64,000 nt of DNA, taken from Mitragyna speciosa (Eukaryota > Streptophyta > Magnoliopsida > Gentianales > Rubiaceae). Each line of letters begins with the position of its first letter. Position 1 is the stretch's first letter. Of the stretch, positions 24,801-36,661 are shown piece after piece. A program made the position numbers and the translations under genes. Location: contig CM045557.1 of assembly GCA_024721245.1 (NCBI GenBank), positions 24,616,763 through 24,680,762 of the forward strand, in the 5' to 3' direction. The notes under the pieces were generated by a model, which did not search any database, had not been told where the DNA came from, and was given only the letters and a program-made list of their open reading frames with translations.

Positions 24801-27800
24801 TTGGCATTTTCTTTAAGCTTCTCTAATTTCTGTGAATTCATTCTAGTTAAGGCTTCTAGGGAGTGCAAAGGTTTCTATTCAATGCCTTTTCTTTTTTATT
24901 GATATTTTGTAGTTTTGCTCTGTCAATTTGTGCTTTTGCTGGTTATAGATTTGCTTTACCTTGTTGCAGATTGTTTATTTGCAATATTGGAGCTAAATTG
25001 GTAGCATCTTCTTGTGCATTTCTCATGCATTTCATGCAGAATCCAACTGACTTCATTCCGGCCTTGCTGTTTTTGTTTCAATTGCAGAAATAATGGATTT
25101 CGGTTATCCTCAAAATCTTTCACCGGAAATGTTGAAGCTTTATATCACCCAAGAAGGCGTACGCTCACCGTTTTCATCTAAGGTTAGATGTTTGTCTCTT
25201 CTTCTTCTTCTTCTTTTGAAATATTATGGAATCTTCGTATGGATGGCACAGAGTACTGGTTTGCAGAGTGCTTTTTTTTTTTTTTTGAAGTATCATATTG
25301 GTATACTTCTGATTCTTTTTTCTGATTTAAACAAATAGACTGCAGAAAGACCAGTACCTAATGCTACTTTGCAAGTTACTGGTGCTGTTGGCTGGCGTAG
25401 AGAGGGTCTTGTTTACAAGAAGAATGAGGTAGTCTTTTTCCTTGTTTTTTTTTAACAGTTGGTTTGATGCAATTTTTTCACGTGGGATGACACTGTTTGT
25501 TTGTGAATAGGTTTTTCTAGATATTGTGGAAAGCGTCAATCTTCTTATGTCTTCAAAAGGTAAAAAGTTTCACCCCAATGGATGTTTTGTTTTATAATTA
25601 GCTATTCCGGTCGATTATAACAAGTTGAACTTGTAGGTAGTGTTTTGCGGTGTGATGTAACTGGAAAAATTCTCATGAAGTGCTTCCTTTCTGGAATGCC
25701 TGATTTAAAGTTGGGTTTGAATGATAAGATTGGCCTGGAGAAAGAGTCAGAGCTAAAGTCACGTCCTACAAAGAGGTATTCTGATTGGTTACACTTGAAG
25801 AAATTGAACTTCTAGGTAGTCCTTTGTTCAACACATGATGTGAAAGTCATTAGTTGAGATGGAATAAATTACATCCAGGAGAATAAAATGACTGGTGCTT
25901 GGTGTCTGCACATTTGTGAAATTTGTGGTCACTTTGGATAGACATGGACTACAGGGCTTCAAATGGAAATCTTAGGAACAAAGAACAACTGAAAACTGTT
26001 TTTTGGAATATTTACTTTTGGGTTCGTGAATGTTCTTCAGCTGAACGCGTATCATTTGCTGAATTTTTTGATGAAGCACATAGATGTCTTCATTGATAGG
26101 TTGTCTTTTGTAGTTCAGGTTGCCTTTACTAAAACTTCTACCTTCTCAATAAAATAAAAAGGGATAGTACTTTGAATAACAAGAAAATGAATTAAAGGTG
26201 GCTATATTTTTTTCTGTGTTTGCTTGTACTCTGGATACAGTAGTTAGGTGTGCATTCTTTCTTCTTCCTGGGAGAAGAGTGAACGACCTTATTATGTGCT
26301 CTTCCCTTTATTCACACTATTTTATTATTGGTATGGTCTGAGGTCCACATGCAGCTTTCTCATTAGATTTCTTGTTAACCAAATAGTATTTTAGATTCTT
26401 TCATGAATGTTCTTTCTCAGTTTCTTTCCCTCATAGCTATAAGTGTTCGTATCCTGCAAATGGCTTTAGTTAGCATCTGCATGATCAGATTTTTTATCTT
26501 TAATTTTTCAGTGGCAAAACTATTGAGCTTGATGATGTCACTTTCCATCAATGTGTGAATTTGACGAGATTCAACTCAGAAAAGACTGTCAGCTTTGTTC
26601 CTCCTGATGGTGAATTTGAATTGATGAAGTAAGCTTGTAATAATACCTCAGCAAACTGTTTTAGTTTTCTTTTCCTTTCATTTTCTTGTAGGGGATTGGT
26701 TGTGAACAGTATCACAAGATATTCTCCACACATGATTATACTTTTTAATAGGCTCTAGTGTTGGTTAGAAATGGTTATGATGTGAATGTGCATTCACCTT
26801 CACATTGAGAATCAACATACTGCAGTTAGTACAAACTGGAGAATGACAAGCTACTTCTTGTGTTTCTGGTGTCTCAAGGTTATGCATGGTGAATACATGA
26901 ACATTGGATATCATACCTATATTTATCCACAATATTTTCAGTTGCACTATTCCTCCTTCTGAGCAAGAGGATCTTATTGTTTTAGAGTGCTGCATTTCAT
27001 TGGTCTGGCTTCCTGCTTGGCGTACTCTTGGAATTATAATGAATTAGGTATTAGTTGATACCAATATTTTGATGACAAATAAATCTGCACCTCATTCCAG
27101 TAAGTTGCTAATGTTCCTCCATTTCTCTGGTATCTTCAATGGATCTGTTGAATATCTCCAGTTGAGATTCAATTTTTTTTCCTTTTCAACTTCTTTCGGG
27201 GTTCGTGTAGCGGGATAAGTGAGCGGGTGTGTTTGTTCTGAAAGTTTTCTTGCTTCATTTTACATCTGCATGTGCCAGTATGTATTGAATCATATTGGCT
27301 ACTAAAAAGCAGTATGTGTAGCAGGATTATATCTGTTTTTGCTGTTGTCTTCCCCGTGCTTAATTTTGAAGAATGTCCATTTCATATAATTTTTGTTTCT
27401 CCACGTGTGGACGAGTTGAACTTGTTTGGTTTATTTGTTCATGCACATTTTTCAGTTCAGTTGAATTCATTGTATATTATTGTTACATGTACTTTTGTCT
27501 TAGGTACCGCATTACTGAGGGTGTGAATCTTCCATTTCGTGTATTGCCGACTATCAAGGAACTTGGCCGTACACGCATGGAAGTGAATGTTAAGGTTTGT
27601 CAGCTTATTATGAATATACTCCATCCACTTGCTATTATGCTTAGTTTCGCTATCTGGGTTTCAGGTCAAGAGTGTTTTTGGTGCAAAAATGTTTGCACTT
27701 GGAGTTGTAGTTAAGATTCCAGTACCAAAACAAACAGCAAAAACAAGTTTCCAAGTTACATCAGGCCGCGCGAAATACAATGCATCTATAGACTGTTTGG

Positions 27801-29890
27801 TCTGGAAGTGAGTATTGGAACATGATGTTTTAGTAGAACTTTCTCTCTTGTTATCCAAGTGTAATTACTTTGTAGAACTTTCTCTCTTGTTATCCAAGTG
27901 CAATTACTTTATTCTTAACGGACCTATCCTTCTTGATACAAGTTTGCGGCAGTCCTGTCTGATCGGTAGAACTATTCTCAAACAAGTACTACTGCAATAT
28001 TACATTTCTTTCACATACCTTAGAACTTCTTTGCTGAAATTGTTGTTTGGTAACATTCATTGATTCTCCTGCCAGAGCACATTGTTTCAGTTGGGCTTGA
28101 GTTTGATTCTCCTTGCTGCCTGGCATACATTTTCTTGTAAGGCTGCTATTTGGCATTTGAAGCAGATGCTACTATTGGATGCTTAAAAGACTATGATACG
28201 ATACTGTTTTGTAAATTCAAACCTTATCTTGGTCGTATGTTTACATGTATCCTTTTGTTTTGCAGAAAGCTTAACTTTTCTGAGAGATTAAAGACACCAT
28301 TTTATCTCTAGTTGGCAATCTATATGGTAGAAAACTGTCAGGAATCAATGGATGCAGAAGATTCTGTCTGTTGTTCATAGTACTTATTGTTCATTAGATT
28401 GTTCAAGAACGCCTAAAACTTTTAGCTACCTAACATTTAGATCACGCATAATAGCTGCTGTTTTCTTCTTCTATGTATTCTTCCTTTCTAACTCTGGGTT
28501 AGCATCCTTTAGCCTACAAGCAACACGTAAAAACTCCATATTTTGTTAACTGACTATGCTAAGCTATGATGTTTTCATGTCTTGGGTGTTTGCTTAACCT
28601 TCAAGAGTCATTGTTGCTCTACAATTAACATCTCTATGGTTGTCTTTTTTGATCTTGCAGGATAAAAAAATTTCCTGGACAAACTGAGCCAACATTAAGT
28701 GCGGAAGTGGAGTTGATTTCTACAATGGCAGAAAAGAAGTCTTGGACCAGGCCACCAATTCAGATGGAATTTCAGGTGCCTAGCAATTGCTTTGTTTAGA
28801 AACACATTTTTTTCCATTATATCATGGCATTGTTCCATTTGGTGTTATGTAAATAACACAACAGGTCTAGAAAAAGGCTTTTTTAAGTGGTTAGGGTGAA
28901 ACAGTAGGGGCTGCAAACTCAACCTTGCTTCTCTTTCTCAGGCATGATACAATATTTTTACAAGTTTGAATGCTAAGTTGACTAAACATAGGCAAATCAC
29001 TCAACTAAGGTTTAGATAATCAGTTCGCTGGTCCAAAGATCACAACAGTAGGTGCTGAGCAATCTATTATAAGCATCCGTTCATTCGGGGGAAACTTTCA
29101 CTTTTCATCCCCTGTATTAGAACTGGTCTTGAATGCTCATGTTTCACTTTCTACGCACTTGTTCTCCAACATTTGGATCTCACCCTATTTTTGGCATCTC
29201 CTTTTCATTATTGGCTAAAATTGTGCTATTTGAGGAAAATTAACAAGATACTATAATTAGAAAAGTTGAGGGAAACAGGAGCCAAATTTGTTGCAGTCAA
29301 ATCTTGTGGGACTGAAATGTGACGAGGACAAAATTAGGGACAACATTTTTTAAAATTATAAGGGACTGAAGTGGAACTAGTCCAGAACTTAGGGGATTAA
29401 AACTCCAACTCTTCCTTTATTATTTTTACTGGCATCGTCTGCTTTTATCCATCTTAAAGTGACCAATTGTTCACGAGAAAGTGAAGTGGAGAACAGTTTA
29501 GTCTTGCTCTGATACTCTCTCTCTGTCTCTCTCTCTGATACTTGGTATAATTATATTGAAATTGTGAATTGAGTTCGAGTTTATGGACCTATTTTTCTCT
29601 TATTCAGTGCTGATTTTTGTTTCGAGAAAGATTGACCAACTGTAACCCAAAATATGACAAACATTGATGGACCATTTTGCGTTGCAGGTTCCTATGTTTA
29701 CGGCATCCGGATTGCGTGTCCGTTTTCTTAAGGTATAATTGATTGAATGGTCTTTGAAAGGTTTGCCTGTAAATATAAACAGTACTTAATTACTACAAAT
29801 TCTCTGCAGGTATGGGAGAAGAGTGGGTATAATACAGTTGAGTGGGTTCGTTATATTACAAAAGCTGGTTCATACGAGATTAGGTGTTAG
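21826..29890 (+). CDS. AP2M: AP-2 complex subunit mu (clathrin adaptor medium chain)
   Basis: Thirteen exons, all GT-AG with matching phases: 21826-21908, 22759-22936, 24089-24179, 25088-25182, 25339-25428, 25511-25559, 25637-25775, 26512-26628, 27504-27594, 27665-27807, 28661-28775, 29688-29732 and 29810-29890. The product is 438 residues, as I recall for Arabidopsis AP2M, and begins MPVAASAIYFLNLRGDVLIN. Residues 1 to about 140 form the longin-like N-terminal domain that packs into the AP-2 core. From about 165 the mu-homology domain follows, with GWRREGL and the FLDIVESVNLL strand that contributes to the YxxPhi-cargo pocket, and it ends WVRYITKAGSYEIRC. QVTG around Thr163 matches the mammalian mu2 phosphorylation-site region. 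The family recruits Tyr-motif cargo at the plasma membrane for clathrin-mediated endocytosis. It is the mu2 rather than mu1, mu3 or mu4 paralogue on near-identity with plant AP2M as I remember it. Confidence 0.97.
27833..27910. repeat. 39-bp tandem duplication in AP2M intron 10
   Basis: GTAGAACTTTCTCTCTTGTT and the following AATTACTTT-type sequence occur twice in succession with one substitution (CAAGTGTAATT versus CAAGTGCAATT). The repeat is inside the intron between exons 10 and 11 and away from its splice sites. Confidence 0.8.
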
Positions 29891-32272
29891 GAGGCGTAGG
29901 ACCTGTGAGTACTTGTGTGGAATTTTTCTACTGACTTGTTTAGTGGTGGGGAAATTATTCTGGCAAGCAATGCATTACAAAATGGAAATTTGCATAAGAT
30001 GCAACCGGTGAATCCATTTCTTCTCCACGCAGTTCAATCTCATGATCCTGTCTTGTATAATTTGCAATCTAATTTTCGCATAAAGAGAGAGGTGAAAGGG
30101 TTATACGTTGAAACATTATGTAATTTAGTCATTTATACATAAATTAGAGCGAATTTTTCCTACAGACAGGTTATTAATAGGAACGCGTGATCATTTCATT
30201 TATTTATTTATTTTGGTCAAAAGGAATTCACTGAACCTGATGAATAATCTAAGTTTTTTGAGATGAGTACTATAATTGCTTTTTTTTTTTTTTTTTCTGT
30301 CAATCGCTGACAATATTTTCTTTTACTCCTGACTTTATGGAGAGGTTCAATTGGGTTAGGGAAAATTAATAGGGATTGAATCACTATTGGACTGAACAAT
30401 ATATTTAAATGAATTTTTAATGGGAGACAAGGTTTGCACTATTGATCTTGCATTCCACGTAGTCTTCAGCCTTTAAAGGCTTGGTGGTGGCCAACCTTGT
30501 TCTTGAACAAGTTATGTTTTTCACCGTTTGGGATTCCTTGATACATAATCGAGGTTGTACTTTTGATTACACGTATGATGATGACTAGGAGCATTATTGA
30601 GCTGAGTCGAGCTCGAGTAGCATTGTGTTCGAGCTCGATTTGATTGCCTATTAGTACTGCTCGAGCTTGATTCGAGCTCGATCGAGTTAAAATTGTGAAG
30701 TTCGAGCTCGAGTTTGAAGTTTTGTTTGAGTACTCGAACTCGACTCGATAGTCATTGGCACTCTTTTTTATTTTTTTTTGCACTTTATAGAGCTCAAGCC
30801 TACTTAAGCTTGAGTATTCGAGGACATTATGATAAACTTTATAATTTTCATATCTAAATTGTAAATACATAATAAATAAAATATATAATTATTATATAAT
30901 AAATGCTCGATTAGGTTTGACGAGCTTTCGAATTTAAAACACTAATACTCGAACTTAATTTGTGAGCCTAATCAAACTATTCAAATTCGATTCGAACTCG
31001 GTCAAACTCAAGTTCAAGTCACTTTTTTTAAAAGTGTAAGTGGAAATCCAAAACAGTGTTTTACTCCTTGATGAGGCTCATCAAGATTACGGTGGTTTCA
31101 GAGAAGTGCTCCGGTCAAATTGTGGGTGAGTGCGCATGCGACTATACGTACTAGGTCTTAAATCTTTTTCCTTGTTATGGTCGGGACCCGTAAGGTTAGA
31201 AGTCTTTTGGGCACAAATATTTTGTTGAAGAAGGGCAAGACTGCAGGGTGGCCAAGGATGTATCATTCCTACCTGTCATACTACTTATTATTGAGGTGGT
31301 AACATTTTTTGAATAATAAGGAACCTACTTGGGAGTTGGTTTGAGTCTAGAGGGTCTATTTTCTGATTTTCTTCATTAGGGGTATTTTAATAATTTTAAG
31401 AGTTTGCAGGAATTTTACATTTATGCAAATTTTCTGTTTGTATAATTAGTATTTTAGTTGTCTTGGGAATAAGGGAGCTTAGTTTTCTAGTAGAATTCTA
31501 TTTTTGTTAAATAGAGTTGATAGTCTTAATTACAGTTGGAGTCAAATTGCATCTTAGATGTTTTTAAGTATCATACTTCTCTTTCAAGAGAAACAGATTT
31601 TTACGTTAATAAAATTTCTCGCAGACTTAAAGTCTTCTTCTTGGTTCGTGTGATGCAATTGTGTGTGATGCCTGATCCTAAAAATGATTCCTAGCATTAC
31701 TAATTTGATTTTTTTCCTATTCACATATTTTTTGAAATTTACTACAAGTTTACTGCATTAATCGTGGTGAGATTCAAATCTAAGCCCGTTAAAAAAATCT
31801 GTCTAGCCTAGCAAGTTTCCGTGCTGCGTCACCTTGTTTATTGCCATAGTCCTTGCTCAGTGTCTCAGGTTTACTTCGACTTTTTTCAGCCAGATTGTCG
31901 AGTTTTTTGCATATGAAATTGTTTCATCTAGGAATACCTTTCCCTATTAAAGATAAAAATAGTTTTGTTCTTTGTTGTTATAATTCTCCTTTTTCCCCTA
32001 GTTGCATTGTAATAGTATCATCATCATGTAAGAATTTTTCTTTATTAATTTTGAACTCGTCGTTGTATATTTTTTTAATGTTTTAGTTGCTCCTAAGTTA
32101 TATTTAATGTTTTCAATTAAACTCTTCTGTTTGAGTACCAAATGTTTGTTTTTGGTGGCTCTTGAATGAAATTCTCATACTTCGTTTGTACATTGAGAGA
32201 AAACAAAGTCTATATATTAATCTTTATGTGATTATGCTTACATGTATAACATTGTAACACAATTTATTTGAG
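29891..32272. other. AP2M 3' flank, GAGCTCG-rich element and LTR-retrotransposon remnant
   Basis: The first 250 bases are the probable AP2M 3' UTR; I see no firm poly(A) signal. About 30590-31025 is dense in GAGCTCGA/TCGAGCTC, with inverted similarity between its ends, like a worn relative of the element at 38044-38468. About 31060-31660 resembles the decayed 3' end of an LTR retrotransposon (near 31190: TCGGGACCCGTAAGG, AAGAAGGGCAAGACTGCAGG) running into LTR-like sequence, but no boundaries or target duplication were found. No intact gene is supported. Confidence 0.35.
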
Positions 32273-33375
32273 GCGGTCAAAGGTTGAAATACACGGGTAA
32301 ACTGAAGGAGAATATGGATCCAAGGTGAGAAAGGTTGGAATGAGGGTGATTGAATATTGTTTATTCATGTCATATTATATGTATAAACCAAGACCTTTTT
32401 ACCCTATTTCTTTAGGCAAGTATAAACGTTTGAACTTCTAAAACCGTGAAGTATTAAAACTTGTGAAATTGTTCATATTTAATTCTATAGATTCTCTTGA
32501 GGTTATTGAATTAGACTTAAAACCATTCCAAATATAATCTTGTTTATCTTTTCCGTGATGTTGACTAAAAGTATTTTGAGCATTGTGTATGTGTCATCTT
32601 CTATTAATGATAAATTTAACCTTTATGGTTATAAGGGCTTCATAACTTTTTATTACTTGCTTGTTCTGTTGAATTGGAGGGGTCTTGATCTTCCATTACA
32701 AGTTATTGGATCATAACTAATTGTTAAACTGAGTCAAATGCTTATTATGTTTTAACTTTTATAGTGTGGCAGTACGCAGATAATTTTGCTCAAATGTCAG
32801 TTAGGTATTTTGAAATGAAAGGTAGTGTAGAAAGAAGGAATCTAAGAAGATTATTACATTAGTTACCAATACATAGTAGGTTTCTTGGTTGGTGTGGGAC
32901 TCAATTTTCTGTTGACAGCTAAATTATAGAGAAGGATCAGTTCATAACTCAGAGTAACAACATGTGCCTGTAAGCTTTCCTATTTATTGTCATCATTGAG
33001 GAATGAGTGAGCAGCGCCTCTGTGTGGTATTTTCGTCTATCATCTTTATCAAATTGTCACATGCTTAGCATCCTCTTAAATATTATGACCTTAAGTGAAG
33101 TAACCATGATTTCTTGACGAATGAAAACTTATATAATTGTTTATATTTGGATGGTTCGGGGATTCAGATGGTATGTGAAGCGTCTCAAGATGGATGAAGA
33201 TGGTGATGTTGCAGATGAATTCCTTGATGAGGTTTCAGTTGAGAAATGTGCAAGAAATGAAGAGCATCATACTCCATTGCAGAGATTTCAAGTGAAATAT
33301 AGCACCAAGCCAGTGAAAGTAAGCACCCAAGTGCGATGTCTTAACGGACATGTTGAATTTGGCCTTGAATACTAA
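32273..33375 (+). CDS. Last two exons of an unidentified gene
   Basis: Two coding segments join across a GT-AG intron: 32273-32324 (ending ...GGATCCAAG before GTGAGA) and 33168-33375 (after GATTCAG, ending TAA). Splicing keeps the frame and reads ...KLKENMDP-RWYVKRLKMDEDGDV..., then an acidic stretch (DEFLDEVSVE), and closes LNGHVEFGLEY. The second exon is 68 codons and free of low complexity. I do not recognise the family and see no membrane segment or signal. Upstream exons were not found; the sequence before 32273 is transposon-derived, so the gene may be cut off or a partial duplicate. The exact acceptor of the first segment is uncertain. A poorly matched 30-bp repeat at 33388-33450 lies in the probable 3' UTR. 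Confidence 0.5.
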
Positions 33376-34052
33376 GGCAGGCTGGAAACGGATATAAGCC
33401 ATCGTTGAAAAAGCATGGAGTGGGTATAAACCATCCTTGAAAAAGCAAAAAGTGGATTTTGATGATTAAGTCCTAGTTTTGTCATTGGGCTGGTTTACAA
33501 CATAGATCACTCCTCTAAGATTTCATGAACTTTTTATCCTTTCCTATCTTCTGGACTCTAAGATGGTGCTTAGTGAAATGTACTGTATACTACCACCATT
33601 TTAAACTCTTCGTGAACAACAATACTATTTTTGTGATCAATACGCATGTACAATAGAGTTGTCATTGATTCTTCTATTCAGTGGTTGGCTTGCCACCACA
33701 CCTGTATAATATCACTGCCTCTCGAAAATGAATGTAAAATGACCTGATTTTGGAAGAAACATTTTGTTACGTGTATAAAATATTACCAAATTTAAATCAA
33801 CTACACAATTTTTCATACTGTTTGCAACTTTTGGTCAAGCTAGACAGTTGCTTCTTTTGGTTAAGCTGGACAGTTGCTGCTTCTTTTGGTTAAGCTAGAC
33901 AGTTGCTTCTTGCCGTCGCAATTTGAAAATTGTTCAAAGAACTTGCCAACTCTAGTCCAAAATGTAAAACAGCATAATATTATAGTCAATTACAAGCACG
34001 AAACACCAAAATTATAAAGCACCAACACGCGTGAACTTGAGAAAAGTTACAG
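33376..34052. other. Intergenic region with a short tandem array
   Basis: Between the convergent unidentified gene and the LEA gene. At 33831-33912 a unit of about 28-31 bases (TTTTGGTTAAGCTAGACAGT) occurs three times with small changes. The right edge, up to 34052, is the 3' UTR side of the minus-strand LEA gene. Confidence 0.6.
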
Positions 34053-34553
34053 CTAGATATGTTTATAATGTCCAGGAGGATGACCTCCTATAGGGTAAGC
34101 AGGTGTTGGAACCCCAGTTGCTGGGTTTGCTGCTGCCCCAACCGGCGCAAGATGCCCTTGGCCACCAGCCAATGGATCATGATGACCATAAACATGATGA
34201 GAATGCTTTAGTTTATCTGCTGTATTCTCTGCTTTGGTCTCGTGCAACTTCATCTTTGCTTCAGCTTCCTTAGCTTTCCTTCGCTCCTCAGCTATCACTT
34301 TTTCTTCCTTTGTCCTTGCTGCAACTTTATCTACCTGTAAATTTCGACAAACTCTAGCTAATTAGAACTTTATTTGAACAATAGAACTGATTTTGTTCAG
34401 TTATTAAATTAATGGAAATGGGGTAAATACTCTAAATAAGATAAGAAGAAAGGAAAAGCTGAGAACCTTCTCTTCTGCTTTGGCTTGCATGATCTCAACC
34501 TTCTCCTTGCCTTCAGCTGCTGCATTGCTCACCTTCTCTTTGACTGAATGCAT
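34053..34553 (-). CDS. Late embryogenesis abundant protein, LEA_1 family
   Basis: Two minus-strand exons, 34553-34467 and 34334-34053, joined in phase 0 across a 132-bp GT-AG intron; 122 residues. The start MHSVKEKVSNAAAEGKEKVE and the following Ala/Lys/Glu-rich stretch to about residue 75 (AEEKVDKVAARTKEEK, AEERRKAKEAEAKMKLHETK) form the predicted amphipathic helix of LEA_1 (group including LEA18/D-113). The tail is disordered and Gly/Pro/His-rich (HHVYGHHDPLAGG, ending GHPPGHYKHI). No Cys or Trp, and no signal peptide, so it is probably cytosolic. LEA_1 proteins accumulate in drying seeds and water-stressed tissue and are thought to protect proteins and membranes; that is family knowledge. 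A TATA-like TCTATAAATAAAA (minus strand) lies near 34672-34685, about 120 bases before the ATG. Confidence 0.9.
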
Positions 34554-34672
34554 TTTTCGTCCCTCTTTCACCGTGTGTTTTTCTGTGTTAGTTGTAACGT
34601 TGTATTTTCTTTGACTGAATACAGTTTTCGTCTCTCTTCCACCGTCTGTTTTTCTGCGCTAGATGTCATGTT
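34533..34672 (-). repeat. 73-bp duplication covering the LEA start-codon region
   Basis: On the plus strand TTCTCTTTGACTGAATGCAT...TTTTTCTGTGTTAG (from 34533) is repeated with changes from 34606 (TTCTTTGACTGAATACAG...TTTTTCTGCGCTAG). The inner copy holds the ATG (CAT at 34551-34553). In the outer copy the matching bases are CAG, so that ATG is lost and the copy lies in the 5' UTR. Confidence 0.8.
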
Positions 34673-35326
34673 TTATTTATAGATACTTCAATCCAGAGAA
34701 GATTGGCTCTTTCCATGGCTTTAATGGCGGTTGGAACACCACGAACTGCCGCGTTTGCTGCTTCGTGTCCACCATGCAGGGGCTCCCCCGCTGACCTCAC
34801 TTAATCATGCCGCTTGCCGAATGTGCAAAAATTGATGCAAATATATATAAAAAAAAAAGAATGTCAATATTTTGCCCACCACGCCCTTTGTTTGATGTGC
34901 AAAAATTTCTGCAAATTTTCGAAAAGCATGATGATTTCAATATCTGGCCCTGAAAACATATAGTAATTTCTATATTTTTCCCTCAAGCATGGTATGAATA
35001 AGTACAAATAGTCTTGTCTCTTGTTTCTACCATTTCATGCAATTTAGTAGCTATTGTCGGATTGCAAAAAGTGATTTAGCCAAAAACTTAACTACCATCT
35101 CCCTAGAGTTCTATCGTTTCACCAATTAATTGAAAATTACGTGCACTGATGGAAGTGTTAGTAGAATTTACAATAAAACTAAACACATCGTTGGTGTTTT
35201 GTCTATTTAGTCTTACTATTAATCAGTCACAACGTGGTCAAGATAAGTTCTAAAGTTTCATTTTGGTAGTTCCTACAACAAAAAGTACATATTAAGCGAG
35301 AAGACATTTTTTTTTGGTAAACAATA

Positions 35327-35557
35327 CTCCTTTCATCCCATTATATATATGACATTTTCAATATTGCACGCAGTTATAGAAATCTAAACTTCGACCATAA
35401 CAGACTTAGTAAAAAGAATAATTGAAATTTGAAGGGTTATTTATAGCTCCCTCATGTTTTGCTTGAGAACTTGTATGAAAGGACCAGACAAAAACAGTAG
35501 CGATTTAATTTCTTTTTACCATTTAAAATTTGATAGATATTCAAGGATGGAAACAAG
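35327..35557. mobile_element. Stowaway-like MITE, degenerate
   Basis: The left end TA-CTCCTTTCATCCCATTATA matches the plant Stowaway/Tc1-mariner terminus CTCCCTCCGTCCC at most positions. The right end reverse-complements to TA-CTTGTTTCCATCCTTG. Both sides carry the TA expected as target duplication. The 231-bp body is AT-rich and non-coding. The inverted repeats have drifted, so the right boundary is less sure. Confidence 0.55.
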
Positions 35558-36470
35558 TAGACGAACGACGTGCGATAGAGAAAGTATGTATGTCAAATTT
35601 CAATATACTTCTTCCAGATTGAAAGTTTTATTTTATTTGTACATAAACAAATTATATGGCTTTGCCTTTCTTTTCTGTATCGGGTCCCCATTATGCTCAA
35701 GTACCCACGAGCAAGAGCTCGGCTGAATTCTAGTATAATTTCATAATTTCGTTTCAGGCTACAAGTAGTGCAATTAAAAATAGTATTAAAAGTAAACATA
35801 GTTAAGAAAGTCTGATGTTGCTAGCTGATATCAGGTTTGATGGAGAGTATTGTTTTACTAAAAACAAAATTATTGCAACACGTATAGTTTTCTCTCATAC
35901 TGAAAACAGACATAATGCCTTCGTAAATTAACTTAAATTTGTGAATACATTAGAAGGTAGAAAGTTCTTGTTTTTCAATTTTTTTTTTCAATTTTGGCAT
36001 GAGGCCCTTGAGCTGGGAAAGAAAGGTGTCCCGCAATTATTTTATTTCATTGAGAAGCTATAGTTTATTCAGGAGTTCACTTGTTTCAAATGCTAGACCA
36101 CAAAATCAACTAATTAAGATCCATAATTTTGACTGACAATCGGCTAGCTGGCTATAAAAACGATTCAAATTCTCCTTACTTAAAACTGTTTTGTCTCCTT
36201 TATTCCGCACTTATATAGCTACCACGCATATTAATTCATGACGTTTCTAAAAAATTCCAAAAATTTTTAAGTTATTTTGATAAATATATATATATAAATA
36301 TACATGATAGCTGTATAGGAGCAAGAAAGAAGATACAAACGAGTTTTGAAGGCTGAGAATTTGAAGCATCATAAAAAATAAGCTTTTAGTGGTGATATAC
36401 TCCGAAACTCTGTCTAAGCAAATAACGCACGAGCCAAATATGGTTTTTATCACTTTTCCCTTTACACTAT

Positions 36471-36661
36471 GAGCTTGTTCTTAATAGTTTTTGATTTTTT
36501 ATAAAAATTAATTTTAAAAAAATTAAAAATCAGTTGTTTCTAATTTTATCTTAAAAAATCTAAAAATATAGTTAAAAAGGCAATTGAGAACATTACAAAA
36601 TAGATTTTTAAAAAAAATCAGAAACTAAAATTAAGTAAAAAAAGTTATTGAGAACAAGCCT
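36471..36661. mobile_element. Small MITE with GCTTGTTCTYAATA ends
   Basis: The left end GAGCTTGTTCTTAATAG and the reverse complement of the right end AGGCTTGTTCTCAATAA are inverted repeats over about 17 bases. TAT flanks both sides (36468-36470 and 36662-36664). The body (AAAAATCAGTTGTTTCTAAT) matches a second, more decayed stretch at about 44659-44790 (AAAATCAGTTGTTTTTATTT), so this is a dispersed family. The superfamily is not clear. Confidence 0.5.
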
